Assembly (NCBI GenBank): GCA_914767715.1
Contig: OU612075.1
Location: forward strand, 9,796,001 to 9,860,000
Reading direction: 5' to 3'
DNA length: 64,000 nucleotides
From: Membranipora membranacea
Lineage: Eukaryota; Bryozoa; Gymnolaemata; Cheilostomatida; Membraniporidae
Positions 24,977 to 37,579 of the stretch are shown here, in pieces. How positions within the stretch are numbered: the stretch's first letter is position 1; every line of letters starts with the position of its first letter. The translations under genes and the position numbers were made by a program. The notes beneath the pieces were generated by a model that had not been told where the DNA came from, searched no databases, and saw nothing but the letters and a program-made list of their open reading frames with translations.

Positions 24977-25479
24977 CGAAGGACGCTATTTCTTCTGAAT
25001 GACATTCGCTCGCTTTTTATTTGTTGTACCTGTTTATACAACTGGATTATATGTTTACAATATATGAATTCACTGAAGATAGTGCTTTTAGACAATATCC
25101 ACTGTGCGATTTTTGTGGAGTTTAAAATTCTTGGTTTTTTAAGGAAGGAGTTATATGATAGCTAAACAATAGAAGATCATTTGAACAACTATATTATAGT
25201 TGTTCATGATAAGAAATAATATATATTCCATGTTTATTCTGGAGAAAAATAAGTCCTTAGGACTTGTACCCAGAAAAATTGATAAAAAGTATGATGTAGA
25301 ATTAAAAAGACATGTAACTAAAAGTCAAGAACAATGACAGGTAAAATTACAAAGTACACACAGACATTAATTATTAGCAGTAAAACATCACACAAGTTTA
25401 TACACAATAGCTAGTAAAAGAAAAGTTAGAACAATGCAGCAGTAGGCTACTAAAAAGAAATGATAAGAACTGACTCATT

Positions 25480-25690
25480 AATTGAGAGGTTTGATGACAT
25501 GGCTCCGAGTGGCATTTTTGAATGAAGCAAGGGATTGACTCAGCTTAATATGGTTGGGTAATTCGTTAAACTTCTGAACACCGAAATTAGCCAAAGCAAA
25601 TCTTAAATTTTCCTTGGATAGTCTACACCCAGAACTTTTAGCAAGCCGAGTTTCACGAGTTATTTTCTCGGGGAGCAGATTGGTATCAAT
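25480..25690 (-). pseudogene. LINE reverse-transcriptase tail (minus strand)
   Basis: On the minus strand the frame reads EKITRETRLAKSSGC, ... ENLRFALANFGVQKFNELP, ... SLASFKNATRSHVIKPLN, stop. The 'TR...L......R......G...FN.LP..I....SL.SFK' pattern is the usual extreme C-terminus of many LINE ORF2 proteins. It differs from the plus-strand fragment at 23270-23666 and is a separate insertion. The sequence to about 25250 is probably its 3' UTR. Confidence 0.65.
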
Positions 25691-26275
25691 TATTGGGACT
25701 AAACTATTAACAATTAATAATGAATATTTTTATAACCACTCGATAAAATATCTCATTGCCATTTGCAATTACAAGCACTAGTACACTCAACACATATAGT
25801 TTTTTTAAACAGTACACCAACCACTTGCTAAGTACTGGCTCTACGCTATAGTTATTATGAATTTTATTTTATACCAATCAATGCAAGAAGCAAATAAGAC
25901 AATGCTCTTGAGAACAACAACAAACAAGAAACAATAAGAAGGCAGTTATTGATGTTTCCAACATCAATAATATTTAAGATGAGTTTAATAGATAATACTA
26001 AAAAGTGAGATGCAACTCATGTTTGGTACTCAGCCTGAAACACAATCACTTAATTATTTGTCTTAGAGTTTTGAGATGTAAAATTCAAAATGAAGTATCT
26101 GGTACTGTTTCCTTTTATATGAATTCATCGGACGGTTTCAACATTTAATTTGATTACTTAGTGTATGTGTTTAGGGCTAAAACAATACATGCCTTGCTCC
26201 CATCCAATTCGAATTGGTGGTGTGTAGTCAAAATAATACTGTTTATTGAAAGTGAATGCAGAATTTACTGATCAG
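25691..26275. other. No gene seen (AT-rich)
   Basis: It may be further decayed LINE sequence on the minus strand, but I cannot support a frame. Confidence 0.4.
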
Positions 26276-26371
26276 TATCCTATATAGCCTGTCTTAACAA
26301 GCTTTGTTTGATGGGGGGGGGAACTGTTCCCCCTACCCCACAAAGCTTGTTAAAACAGGCTATATCCTATA
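26276..26371. mobile_element. 78-bp fold-back element with 9-bp target duplication
   Basis: The element 26285-26362 has arms tagcctgtcttaacaagctt and the near-exact complement aagcttgttaaaacaggcta around a G-rich centre. It is flanked by the direct repeat tatcctata (26276-26284 and 26363-26371). Arms of the same family occur at 22174-22267. Confidence 0.78.
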
Positions 26372-27781
26372 CAGCTACATGTAGTCCCACTTAACAAGTT
26401 ACCACTAGACCGAGTTTGATCCAGTTCACTTGCATTCGGAATTGCGTCCTCTGCTGATCAGCCACAGCATATAAGTGGAAAGTGCGCAAACTGGAATGCA
26501 GGCAAACAATCTGCTTGACATCATTTTTTCTGGTTGTTGTTCATGGATTTTTTCAAAATGTTGTGCTACCCAATTGTTTTATGCGTAGAATATGGGGTCT
26601 TTTGCAATATCCTAATTCTGTTGACACATCCACATTTTGAATCAAAATTAATTTGAAATTCACGCACACATACCTGGGGGGACGTCGGACGGTCGATAAC
26701 GGGGGGGGGGGGGGGACTCAGACTAGGGTTAATAATGAATCAGATACAAGTTGGTGTATTTCCTCGGCGGTGAGGTATAAATATAGTGTTGAGCTAAGTT
26801 ACTACCTGTGCAGATCCAAGTTTTGGATGAGATTTGGTTGCTGCGAGTCGCATCGTAGTTAATTGTGTGTTGTTTTGAGGTCAATTTGTTTTATATATAC
26901 TTTATTATGTTCACCTACCATTGTATTGTGACAAATGAGGCTGTGTGAAAAAGAAGGAGGAATGGTAATAGTAGATCACTGCACACATGATCATTGTAGG
27001 ATCGGAGCGATGGACTTCATTGCTCATTATTTTCCCAACCAACTTTTGCAATAATAGATAATGAAAAATTGAGATTTTTATTACTACATTGATGGCTCCG
27101 TGATGCAATTTGATGCACAGTTTATTGACAGAGACTCAGACTTCAGATCGAAATATAACTGTTTCTGTGTGAGGTATCAGATTGGTGAACTAACCGAAAT
27201 GCTCGGATTGAAACAACCGATTTACAGAATGTTTACACCTAGAAAAGGTGACACATGATACCAGAAGGCGTTGTAATCATTGTCAGTTTACCGATTTAAT
27301 ATAGCCTTTGTTATTAAAATAATGTTTCTGGCTATTAATGTCAAGTAGAAGCGCTTGCCCTCCGCCATTACAACTTATACAATTACTAAATAAAAATTTA
27401 CTGCTATTTTGTAAATTTCTAACTGGTTACAAGCGCTCTGGTTTTTCTATCTATCTCTCTTTCTCTCTCTACAGTATAAATTTGTTTTGCAATAAACTAA
27501 ATCTATTGACACATCCTCATATTACATCAAAATTTATTTAAACTTCACTCCCACATCTCTGTGTGTATGATGAATCAGGCACAAGCAGGTGTATTTCCTC
27601 AATGGCTAGGTACAAGAGTAATGAGCTCAATCAATACAGAGCACAGGTTATTTGTATAAGGCTCAAATATTAGGATAGAACACCTGGTGTCAGGCAGGAT
27701 CTGCCGGAATGTGTGAATTATATCAAACTAATTTGATTTACCAGAACCTGGTACTGCGGTAATTAATAACAGTAACACAAG
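26372..27781. other. Diverged duplicated non-coding region with a G15 run
   Basis: No gene seen. Segments around 26610-26770 and 27480-27600 resemble each other (ttgacacatcc..cat, then atcaaaattaattt/atcaaaatttattt, then gaatca..acaag...ggtgtatttcctc), suggesting an old duplication. A run of 15 G is at 26701-26715. Confidence 0.45.
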
Positions 27782-27843
27782 GACCGAAGACATGCCCCCT
27801 GTGTCGGGGAAGGATCAACCAGGTCATGGAAGTTTTTACATAA
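27782..27843 (+). pseudogene. Gene B remnant in unit 2 (last ~20 codons)
   Basis: The sequence from 'gaccgaagac' to the stop TAA at 27841 matches the end of gene B exon 7, including the last two RING cysteines (CPLC) and the C-terminal NQVMEVFT. Everything upstream is replaced by the foreign block. Confidence 0.9.
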
Positions 27844-29427
27844 ATATCATGTAAATATCTTTAGACATGATATTTGTATAAATTCTTTTACAATGCTATT
27901 GCGCCAGTGGTGTCCAATTAAAAATGCCGACTTAAACATCTAAGAATGATAACTGCAAAGAGCTTTGATAGATTTGTGTCTTTGCTCTTTATCTCTTTGG
28001 GGAATCGCCGTCGGACTACCCTTTTTGGCAATCTTTATTTTGCAATAATCTACCTCACTTTTTGTTTAAGAGTCCTTTTGTTTCATTTTAATTAAGAAGG
28101 TAGTGAAGAGAGGCTGTAAATATGCCAAATAATAATTTTATATTAGGTTTCAAACCAAAACCACACAAACAGTTTCCTAACTCCCACGAGTGATCACATC
28201 CCCAAACTCATTTCCTCACTGAGATACCACATAGTCAGGTATTCAGTCAGTTTAAGCTGTTTACCTTCAGAAGCTCGGCATGTTTTAACCGGTATACGAT
28301 AATGTTGTTACATGCATCGGTCATTGATATTACCGAGTGCCAAGTGTCATCTTGGAAAAGAAAGGCAGTTTTGTATTCAGGTGTGTCAGGTGACCATCCC
28401 TCCAGCAAATAGGCTGACAAAATCTTTCCACCTTGTAGGAAGTGGAACCTGCATCCCTCACGTTTGGCCAAAACGCCTGAAAAAACTCCATGAATCCTCG
28501 CATCAGTTTTATCTTACAGTGCAAGTGAAAAGAAGTCATCAAACGTACACGCATCATTGTATACATACAGCGTAAAACAGGAAAAGGATTGATGTCTGTT
28601 CTAAGGACATTACTCTAACCTGTCAGTTCAACATGAATCTCTACAAAGCATGATGATGCAAGATCAACTTGTCAATGGGAAAAGTGAATGAGTTCCTGTT
28701 TCAATAACTTTGAGTTGTCCCTCTAACAAACAGGGAACCATAACTCTAGAACAAAAAGTAATAGTAACGCCTGCGCACTGATATAATAATGATATCCGGA
28801 TACTGAAGTGAAACTGCCAGAGTCCAGCTGCTCCACCTTCCTGACTGTGGTGAAATTCTTCTTTCTGTTGGCAGACTTCATAATTATTATATTTATAAAC
28901 AGGAGTAAGTTTCAGTATTGAATTGAGTGTAACGTGATGGGTGATTACCTTATAAGTTTGTGTATATAGATCATTATTGTGTTATTGTAGAAATTGTCAA
29001 AACAGAGCAACTAGTAGTAGTACGAACAAATAGTCACAAGTCTCTCTGCCAAGTGGACGAGTCTGCTGTGTTTGACTCACCTCAAATCCAATCTTTATAG
29101 GCCTTGATATGATTGGCACCAGACATTCAGAGCTAACACATTGGCTACTGCCCCCCCCCCCCTGGTTTTTGTTGTTTGAAGGTAATTTATGATAGAGATG
29201 ATATATTTAACTCTCCTGAGAATCGAAAATCCCGCTATCCTGATAGTGTTGCTTGGAGAACTTCCTCCTAGCTGTTCATGCATACCTCATTCGATGAATT
29301 CAGTCACCTGCAGCTCATTCATCAGCATTCATTTTCAAATCCAAAATCTTTGCCAAGTTCTCCTTAGATGTGCACAGTAAAAAAAAGTAGCCTATCTATG
29401 CATTAATTACAAGATATTTCAATGTTT
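27844..29427. other. Intergenic spacer, unit 2
   Basis: Homologous to 14329-15797. On the minus strand 28247-28480 is open and protein-like (e.g. LLEGWSPDTPEYKTAFLF, SVISMTDACNNIIVYRLK), in the same frame as the interrupted segment in units 1 and 3. I do not recognise the protein. There is a run of 12 C at 29151-29162. Confidence 0.45.
28247..28560 (-). pseudogene. Possible minus-strand coding relic, unrecognised
   Basis: The frame ends in a stop at 28247 and reads upstream through 'FSGVLAKREGCRFHFLQGG' to a stop near 28515. In units 1 and 3 the same frame continues through 'FFSLALSDRTDARLYGFFTG' but stops after LLLEG. Agreement of frame across three diverged units suggests it once coded. 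No family is recognised. Confidence 0.28.
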
Positions 29428-29834
29428 TAAATATTGGTTGTATTTCCTAAGCATGTAATCAGTAGAGGTGCATCATGGGGTGGAGCTGGGATGTTGTAGA
29501 AAGAGCATTGCATCAGTAACAAAAGAGAACAGTTTGACTTAGAAATCAACAGTAGCGGTATTGTGATGAATCTGTATGAATTTTCTCTGTGAAATCTTGA
29601 TTGATTGGACTTCACCCTCGGTGGTGTCATCAGAATTCATGTATTTTTGAAAGAGGATGCGATCCATAATTTTCCGGCTGTGAAAAATGATTCAGCTAGC
29701 AATATGCTATATCATACTAAAATCTATCCCGTGTCTAATGTAGTCCTCAGCAGTTCTGATTAGATTGAAGAATGCTTTCATCGATATTAAAAATTAACAT
29801 AGAAGAATTCAATTATTTTAGCTGAGTAAATAAA

Positions 29835-32800
29835 ATGGCAGCAGCAGAGACTAACGATCAAGCCTTCACGGAATGTGGCTTATGTTTTGTTAATGATCAG
29901 CTGAAAAGATTGCCCTGTAATCCTGGACACATCTACTGTGTAACATGTCTAACCAAGGATTCAGAGGTTACCAAGATTATAAAATGTCCACTATGCAGGT
30001 AAACTTTCTTTTTTACACTTCATAGCTTGATTTTGTTATTGTAGGCCCTACATGATGACATTGTGGTCAGTTGATGATAATAATTGATAGGCTATATGAT
30101 TTGTTTATAATTACTATATGGTCAAGGTGCCAAGTGCTGCAGTGGCCTTCAGTTTGCCTTTTATTTTCAGATCAGTATTTGATGAATGTATTGATGACAT
30201 CCCATCAGCAGATGCTCCCTTAGACAAGTTTCTCTGCTGTGATGTTTGTATGAGAAAAGATGATACAAGAGAACTGGCACAGATTTATTGTGTAATCTGT
30301 CAAAAAAGGTTTTGTACTTCCCATGAAAAGGTAAATTTGCTCAGAGAGGATGCCTTTGGATATATCCAGGGTAAAGGCTTTGAGAGTTTCTCGTTCAAAA
30401 TTTATTGGCTGTAAGTCAGTAGTTAGTGAATTTAATTATCTCAAAACTAAGCTCCTATATGACCTTAAAATTCTCTTAATGAGACAACTAACATTGAGCC
30501 GTCCATATCAGCTTTGGATGATTATCTTTTGACTTTATGAGTGTCAGGGCCTTGGTAGAATTACTAGATAGTTGGATGGAAATTACAAATACTAGCTAGT
30601 TTCCCCTCCTAATAGAATGATGATATTTTGCTTAATTCTATCATGGCTGGCATGCTCAGCTCCCAGCTGTCTCAATGTAATAGACATTGACAATTAAATT
30701 CCATGTATTATATAGTATGTATAGGTTTAGGATAATATCCGTCTATTTCTGATGTAACACATTTATTGAAGAGTCACAATGATGCACTTGATGACCACAT
30801 GAGGATAAGGATGGATGAGTATAAGAGAGATTTTAGAAAGATGGAGACAAGATACTGTGTCAAACATCCTAAGAAGGTTTACTCAATGGCCTGCGGAAAA
30901 TGTAGTCGCGTGTTTTGTACTGTCTGTGTTGAGAGTATAGATACCTGCTCTGATGGTAAATAGATAACATTTATATTTTTTCCTTAAAGACTACCCAAAG
31001 AAGTGCTAGTTTCTTTTATTGCACTTCTGGGAGACTGTGACATCATAATGCAGAGAATGGGAGTTACCTTAGTTTATGGAAGCTCTTTTTCCACGATCAA
31101 TAATTCATGCCAAGTAGAACATTGAAGTTTTGTACCATTAAAAAACTGATAAAACTTTATTTTAAGTAACTTCCAGACTATAACATTCATTGGTCTTTGA
31201 GTAGTCTTTAAGATATAGTTTAAAGTGGTCGGAGTGATAGTTAAAGCTACTGTATCATTGACTTGGAGACTCTAAGTTTTACAGAATTAGATAATATAAT
31301 GAAAGAAAGTGTGCTCCAACACCGTACCCTGATTTTCAATGAGAGATAAAAATAGTAACACAAGCAATGTTAATGATTTACATTCCTCCAGGTAATAACC
31401 ACAACCTGAAGGTAATAAGTAGTTTGGTAACTCTGCTGACTGACTTGGTGAATGAGAAGAAAGTATGGATATACGATAAAGAGGAGCACCTGTTAGGAAT
31501 GTCAAAACAACTGACAGCTGTCATATCTGACTGGGATACAGAGACACAAGAGATGATTGAGAAGTTGCATGAAGCCAGAGATAAACATGTAGGTGTAGCA
31601 TTTGGAGGATTTTTTGTGTTGTTGAAATGACAGTTTCTATTTAGGCTGACCTTATGTTATTGTCAATCATTATTGTAAGACCTCCCATATCCAGCTGATT
31701 ATATGGAGTTGTCTACTCAGTCTTTATGGGAACATTAATCCCAGATGCATTCAGAGAAGCAGGTAGTTCGTGACACATCCCTGAGAGAACTACCAGATAT
31801 GGTATGAATGCCTATAGAGGAAGACATAAGACCTTTAGGCCTGTACATGACACAATGTGTTGCCGTTGGTATCAAATTTTTTATGTCCCGTCCTGCCCGA
31901 GTAAAACAAATCTTGGTTAAAATCGCACGGTATAGTCACTCACGGCATTGCGAAGAATGGACGACAAAATAGTGGGTGCTTTAGGGTCCAGGCCGCAATT
32001 TCTGCACCATTTTGCTCTCAGTTAGTGGGCAGGTCGGAGCACACATGGGGTCCAACAAGTCCCAGTAGTCAGTGAAGAAACGAATGCATGATTTTGATGT
32101 TTACCCCATTAGGTTATGGAGTTGATGCAGAAATATGCTGAGTTAGAGGAGAAATTGATAGATCTCAGAAATCAATCCAGAATTGAGATGACGAGTTTTC
32201 TGGATGATGAGATTGGGAGTCTACTTGATAAGCTCAGCAGACAAGTAGCAAAAATAGATACCAGACTTTTCACTTATCATGAGGTATAAACAACTACATA
32301 AAATTTTCTTGGTCTAGGTTAGAAATTAGACTCTTCTCTTTTCAAAGAGTTTTCTTCTAAATAATGATTCGTCAATAGTATATTTTAATTCCCAATGTGA
32401 TATATAACATCACTTTGATCAAGGAGGAAAATAAATTACTCCTTGCTTTGATGCACGACAATATCTATTCATCTACTTTCCTCATTGATCACAATAATGT
32501 TCCCCTTCTCGCTTTGAAAGAATAGCAATGGCTAAAGAAAGTGTTGAGTAATCATATTGTTCCTATACCATCGGAATGCTGATGATGTCAGGAATGCAAA
32601 AAAACCCATTTTTAGTGTCGTATGACGTCTTCATTGGTTTGTGCCATAACTGTACCTCAAGTCTCATCATCTCAACTGAATGTCATTATATTCTACCAGG
32701 TAGACGTAGCAGGAGGGTACAAAGAGACAGAGAAACTTATAGATGAACTGATGAATATGAAGATCCCTCAATATAAACCTTCATCTAATCATGTCCAGCT

Positions 32801-34261
32801 CTCTGATACAGGTATTGACATTATTATAAGCTCCAATCGCAATTCCAAGCTAGATGAGGCATCTTCAAAGACTTTTATTTGTTCTGATTGCCAATGCGCG
32901 TATGAACCCCTTCTAAAACAGGTACACATTAGGATTATGCCATGCCTAAGATACTAACTTGAGAACTACTTGTCCCACTTTTTTGATTTTTCATTGTTAT
33001 TGTAGCTAAAGATTTGTATAGTGGAATAAAAACAGCCGAAACAATGCAGCTTCATGATGTTATGGTATCATTCATTCTGTTCACATTTTTGTTCTAAACT
33101 TGGTAAGGAGGCATTAACTGAGTGGCATTTTTTCCTTTACTTTATAGATTACGGAGACATTCAGCTTGCTCTTCAAATTTGCCAATCATCCCAAAATCCC
33201 ATCAATCTGCCCGCCTTAGTCTTAGTAAATCTTGACCCTCCGACTTCTATGGAATTAGTCAGTACTGTCCAATTCTCTTCATATGTTCACTCTGTAACCA
33301 AACATCAAAATCACTTATACACTGGCCATGATAATGGAACCATAATGAGAGCTCATGAACCTGTAAATACTAGTTCACTTTCTCAGCTTGTGAATGTAGG
33401 TGGCGATGTATCCAGTATCCAAGTGTATAACAATGAGCTGTATGTGTTATCACATGACACCAGTAAGGTTTATGTGTATGACTTGGCGGGTAGACTTAAA
33501 AGGTCCTGGTCCCATAACAGTAGCAGTGGTTTATTTAATAAGCTTAGGGTGGTCAATGAGAAGGTGGTTGTTCCAGATGGAGCATCACGGTCGCTAACAG
33601 TGTACACTCTTCAAGGCCGGCTAATGAAGCAGGTTAAAGTTCCTGGTATGACAAGTAACTGGAAAGCTTTAGCTGTATGTGGAGATGACTCCGTTATCTT
33701 AACTGACGTAGGCGCAAACAGTGTACTCAGAGTGAACATAGACATTGGAGAGGTGATGTGGACATCTAAACATGTAAACCAACCTCTAGGAGTCATCTGC
33801 TACAAGGACAGATATGTACTCGTGTCTAACTACAACGCTGAAACCAAGATATGGATACTGGATATGGAGACAGGTTAGTTCATGATTGGCTAAACCACCT
33901 AATTGTGTTTTCTGCATTATTGTCTGACGTTTTACCTTTACGGATAGAAAGCAGAAATTATTAGGCATTCAATTTGTATGAAAACCTGCCGAAGTCATAT
34001 TCATGATGCGTTGCAGTAAATGCGACACAAAACTTTGGTAAAAATTGGAGCAGCTTTATTTCACTGTTATAGCTTGAAGTACTGGTATTTCATGACATTC
34101 CATCTCCATTGTTCTACCTTTCAGGAGAGAAGGTAGGTGAAGTTTGTGGAGAGACTGGACATTACGATCAACACTTTGACCTTGATGTTTGTGATGACAA
34201 CCTGATTATTGCTAAATATAATCAGAGGACAGTACAGTATTACAAGCTCAACTCAGCATGA
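29835..34261 (+). CDS. Gene A copy 3: TRIM-like RING/B-box/coiled-coil/propeller protein (616 aa)
   Basis: Exons are 29835-29998, 30171-30330, 30772-30955, 31392-31588, 32113-32283, 32700-32811, 33148-33873 and 34125-34261, with the same phases and exon lengths as copy 2. All zinc ligands of RING and both B-boxes are kept. Compared with copy 2 the first six exons change only two residues (E8D, N163S). The propeller changes about 31, for example W416D, A417V, D435S, R457G, Y458L, R517V, E541Q and the 584-588 loop. Six of these codons in exon 7 differ at two or three bases. Gene B downstream (from 39776) is intact, making unit 3 the only unit with both genes open. Confidence 0.88.
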
Positions 34262-35519
34262 TATGAGCTAAGAGAAGGTCAACATTGTTTCTATTCCACC
34301 AATAATGTGTATTAGTCTACTAGCAACATGGTGAAGGTCATGTGAGTCAACATTGTTTATGAGGATTTCCTGTTATGAGCTTACGGTCAGGCACTTGCAT
34401 ATCCACTTAATGTTTTGGCCTTGTTTCTTTCAGTCCTACCCATAAAAATAAGCATACCTACATTTATATATATATATACATTTATGTGTGTAGTCTTCTT
34501 GCTGATCGATATTGCTGATATGGATTTCACGTTACGAGCTTGATTCGCATATTCACTTAATGTTTTGGCCCTGTTTTTTTTCAGTCCGAGCCATTATGAT
34601 AAACATTATTACATTTATATATAATGTTCATAGCCCTACCCGGAAGATATTTCGCATTGTGATTTTTTAACTCATCATTGTTTGTCTCAAATAAAGTCTT
34701 ATTTGTCTCATTATTGTTCCCAATCTGATAATTCATGACAATGAGCCATAAACATACAAATCAGAATAGACTATAAGATAGTCTAGGTTAATTATTCATG
34801 TCTCTTATAGAATAAGAATAATTGTGTTCTGATGTGTTATTTACACAATTTCCTCTGCGATGTTCTGTCAGGCCTGATCATCTGAACAATTGTGATGATC
34901 AAATCTTACAAAACCTGAAGGAAACATCACCAATTCATGGAATTAATCGTTGCGGATCCATGGTGAACGGAAACAAAATTGACTATCAAATGACTGACTA
35001 AGGTATACAGTGTTCCAGAAAATAGTTAATGTTCTATTTAGTGGTCCATATATCCAGGAATAATCATGAATTTCATGAATGTCCACGCCTTGTCTTGGGT
35101 TCTAAACTTCTCATAATGTGCATATATTGTTCAATGCTGTCCGAAGGATCACAAGACGTGGTAACCAGAATTTTGTCAAACTGCAAGTTATGTATGTATA
35201 TACACCCTAGGGATAGGTGGAGAGGCTGGAACAATCAACCTCAATAGGTCCCCCATCAGGACTCTTGTTTTGCTGTTCTTTCCATACCAAGGTTGGTGCA
35301 CAATGATTTTTTCAGGGCTATATGAAAGTTTAATTTTTACTTGTCTTTTCTGGTTCAAGCTTTCTGATTCTGAATAGCACGAACACGTATCCTAGGTGAA
35401 GTAGATTGTGAATAATTGAAAGATATTTGCGGCTATTTCATCAACATTTTGGAGTTTTTAGACATCGGTATTAAAAAGACAGAATTTTGAATGATGGTTT
35501 TATGATTACAGTTCTTTTT
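34262..35519 (+). other. Gene A 3' flank, unit 3
   Basis: Homologous to 4530-5949. It is shorter in the first part because the second 'gggtcaacattgttg' copy is missing. AATAAA is at 34690. No coding sequence seen. Confidence 0.55.
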
Positions 35520-36471
35520 CAAGACTGGTGAGTTGGCTCTCTACAACTTCAACAATTTGCCACGATGAGTTGGGTTCTTTCCCCATGAGAAGTCCGTTTC
35601 TGACTTGGAATATTGTGTTTTTATTTTAAGATTTTAATTTGTTGCGTAAGGACCTCGGGACATATTCCCGGTGCTACTCTTCTTTACTAAGATCAGGGGT
35701 GACAAAAGTTCCTAGTTTGTCCACGTAGTTGTAGTAAGCATGTAGAAAGTCATTCCTAGTCAGGGGGTTGGTAAAGGAAATCTTAGTCGGTCTCACATTC
35801 TTGTCTTTTGCTAATTCCATGTTTCGTCTTCCAAGTCTAGTCACCATAGCAACATAATCAGTATTAATTTCAAGGTCGTTACATATGTCTTCAAGCTGTT
35901 TATCAACTTTCGCAGTCATTTTTCTCAAAATAGGCATGTCGTCCACAACTCCAGTCCATGCTGCCGCCTGTTCTTTGAACACAGCCTATTCTCTAGTTGC
36001 CGACTCTAGTATATTGGAATGCTCCGCCTGTATTTCCCTGTTCTCATTCCTCATCCCATGGATGTCTCTTGTGAGACCATCCAGAGAAACAGTGAGACTA
36101 GGTAAATAAAGAAAATTGGTAGGTTAAGGTTGACAATTCTTACAGTACCAGTGGATACCAGCACGTTTCATGAAGGCTAGCTCACCCGAGAGTTTGATAT
36201 CATTCCACTCTGTGAGGCAGCCTGTATGGATCTGGTGCTGACAGTAGGTACAGCAGAGCACTAGGACATTGCTGGTTCTTATTACTTTCCTACAAGTGAA
36301 GCATTTACCAGCCCAAGGAGATGTTGGGGTATCACCAGTTTGACTTGTGTCTGCGGCTCCACCGGAACTCATCGTAGTAGTCATCACCCCCAGAACCTGC
36401 GACAGGGCCAGCGGGCAATAGGGTAGGCACAGTGCAGTCAGCCAACAGACCACCGACCAGCAGGGCAACAA
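35520..36471 (-). pseudogene. LINE ORF1-like relic, unit 3
   Basis: Minus strand. The frame at 36124-36471 holds the fuller PHD-type finger (CFTC, CCTYCQHQIH-x2-C, then WYCKNC), and 35674-35982 holds the coiled coil and the RRM-like/C-terminal part (e.g. VTRLGRRNMELAKDKNVRPT, TPDLSKEE). Between the two, stops interrupt the coiled coil (one is CAG to TAG relative to unit 1), and about 90 bp present in unit 1 is missing. The domain order identifies it as ORF1 of a non-LTR element. ORF2 is absent. Confidence 0.62.
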
Positions 36472-36479
36472 AGTATACC

Positions 36480-37089
36480 TGGTCTATAGAAAAATATGGT
36501 GTACTCACAAATAACGTGGTGCTAGGAAGATATATAAAATATTAGTGTTTGGGTACCACCAGTTTTGCAGCTAGTTTGTCTCCAGTGCAGAGCAGACCAG
36601 CAATTTCAAATCAGATCAACCTGCAGACCGTTGTGCTTGATCTTCATGTAGGCTGCTCAGTGTATTATTGGGTGTCTCAGCAGTAGTTTGCAGTTTAAAT
36701 GATGCAGTAGATGTAGCTAGGAGCTGAATCTTTATGGATAAATTAAGGATTTTCAGAGTGAGATAATTTTTCTTTCTCCACCATTAGTGACCTTGAACAG
36801 TATCAACCACTCTCAAAGCACCAAACAGGGTGAGACGCAAAGCAAATGGGGTGGTAAATGTGGGTGGTTGAAACTGGACATTGACAAAGTAAAGGCACGC
36901 AAGTAAGTCCCAGGGGCCCACCCCATGGCTTGTTTGACTGCTGGTGGTAAAATTTTGTACTTCTGTTGACTGTATTATTATTACTATGTCACCTCATCAA
37001 AGGAATCTAAAAGATTACTCCTTGTCTCATCCTCAGTTTTATATAAGCAGTAGGCAGTTTTATGAAATAATCATGGTAGTTGGTTTGGT
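36480..37089. other. No gene seen (unit 3 spacer)
   Basis: Near-identical to the matching part of unit 1. No supported feature. Confidence 0.5.
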
Positions 37090-37553
37090 ACTTAGTCCAA
37101 TCCAACTCTCCTTGAGTGCTGTATGGGACATGTCTTACTGAACACATGCAGCCCAGGCTTCAACACACACACAGAACTGCTGTTTAGGACTTGAGTGGTA
37201 CGACATCTCCCTTACAGCACCTCCCACATGTCTTACAACACCCATCGCCAGCGACGGTTTTGTTGCCTATTCAGAACAGGATAATTTGTTGTAATGCTTC
37301 TATTGTTACTTCGAGTCCAGCGGTCAGGGCCACCTTAACACAAATTTATGCTGCTAAACTGGGCATTGGCTGGCCACGAGTGTTGTAAGATGTGTGGCAG
37401 GTGCATTATTGGATATGTTTTACAACACTCAAGAGTCAAGGCCTAAACAGCAGTGCTGTGTGTGTGTGTTGAAGCCTGGGCTGCATGTGTTCAGTATCCC
37501 ATACAGCACCTGTCACATTTCTCATAGCACCCAAGTGTTGGATTAGACTAATT
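37090..37553. mobile_element. Fold-back element with long terminal inverted repeats, unit 3
   Basis: Same element and position as 7519-7983 in unit 1. The right arm lacks the 'aagacatgt' piece that unit 1 keeps. Sequence across this element and its left flank differs only about 1% between the units, less than most of the rest of the unit. Confidence 0.75.
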
Positions 37554-37579
37554 TGTCTAAGCACGCGACATGGGCTGCA

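Larger units (their letters stand above)
21621..27781. other. Foreign 6.2-kb block replacing most of gene B in unit 2
   Basis: Both edges are sharp when aligned to units 1 and 3. The left edge is after 21620. The right edge is at 27781/27782 inside the last exon of gene B. The block contains a secreted-protein gene, two LINE fragments, several fold-back elements and homopolymer runs. It could be an insertion accompanied by deletion, or sequence brought in by rearrangement. Confidence 0.8.
15798..29427 (+). repeat. Tandem segmental duplication, unit 2
   Basis: Second copy. Homology to the other units runs to 21620 (ending in cttacaaaac) and resumes at about 27782 inside the last exon of gene B. 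The 6.2 kb between is unrelated to the other units and replaces the LINE relic, the fold-back element and nearly all of gene B. Gene A here is intact. Confidence 0.93.

Noticed and set aside
26701-26715. G15 run as a G-quadruplex regulator
   Set aside because: It is a single homopolymer, not four spaced G-tracts, and other homopolymer runs (C11-C12) in the region suggest simple slippage.
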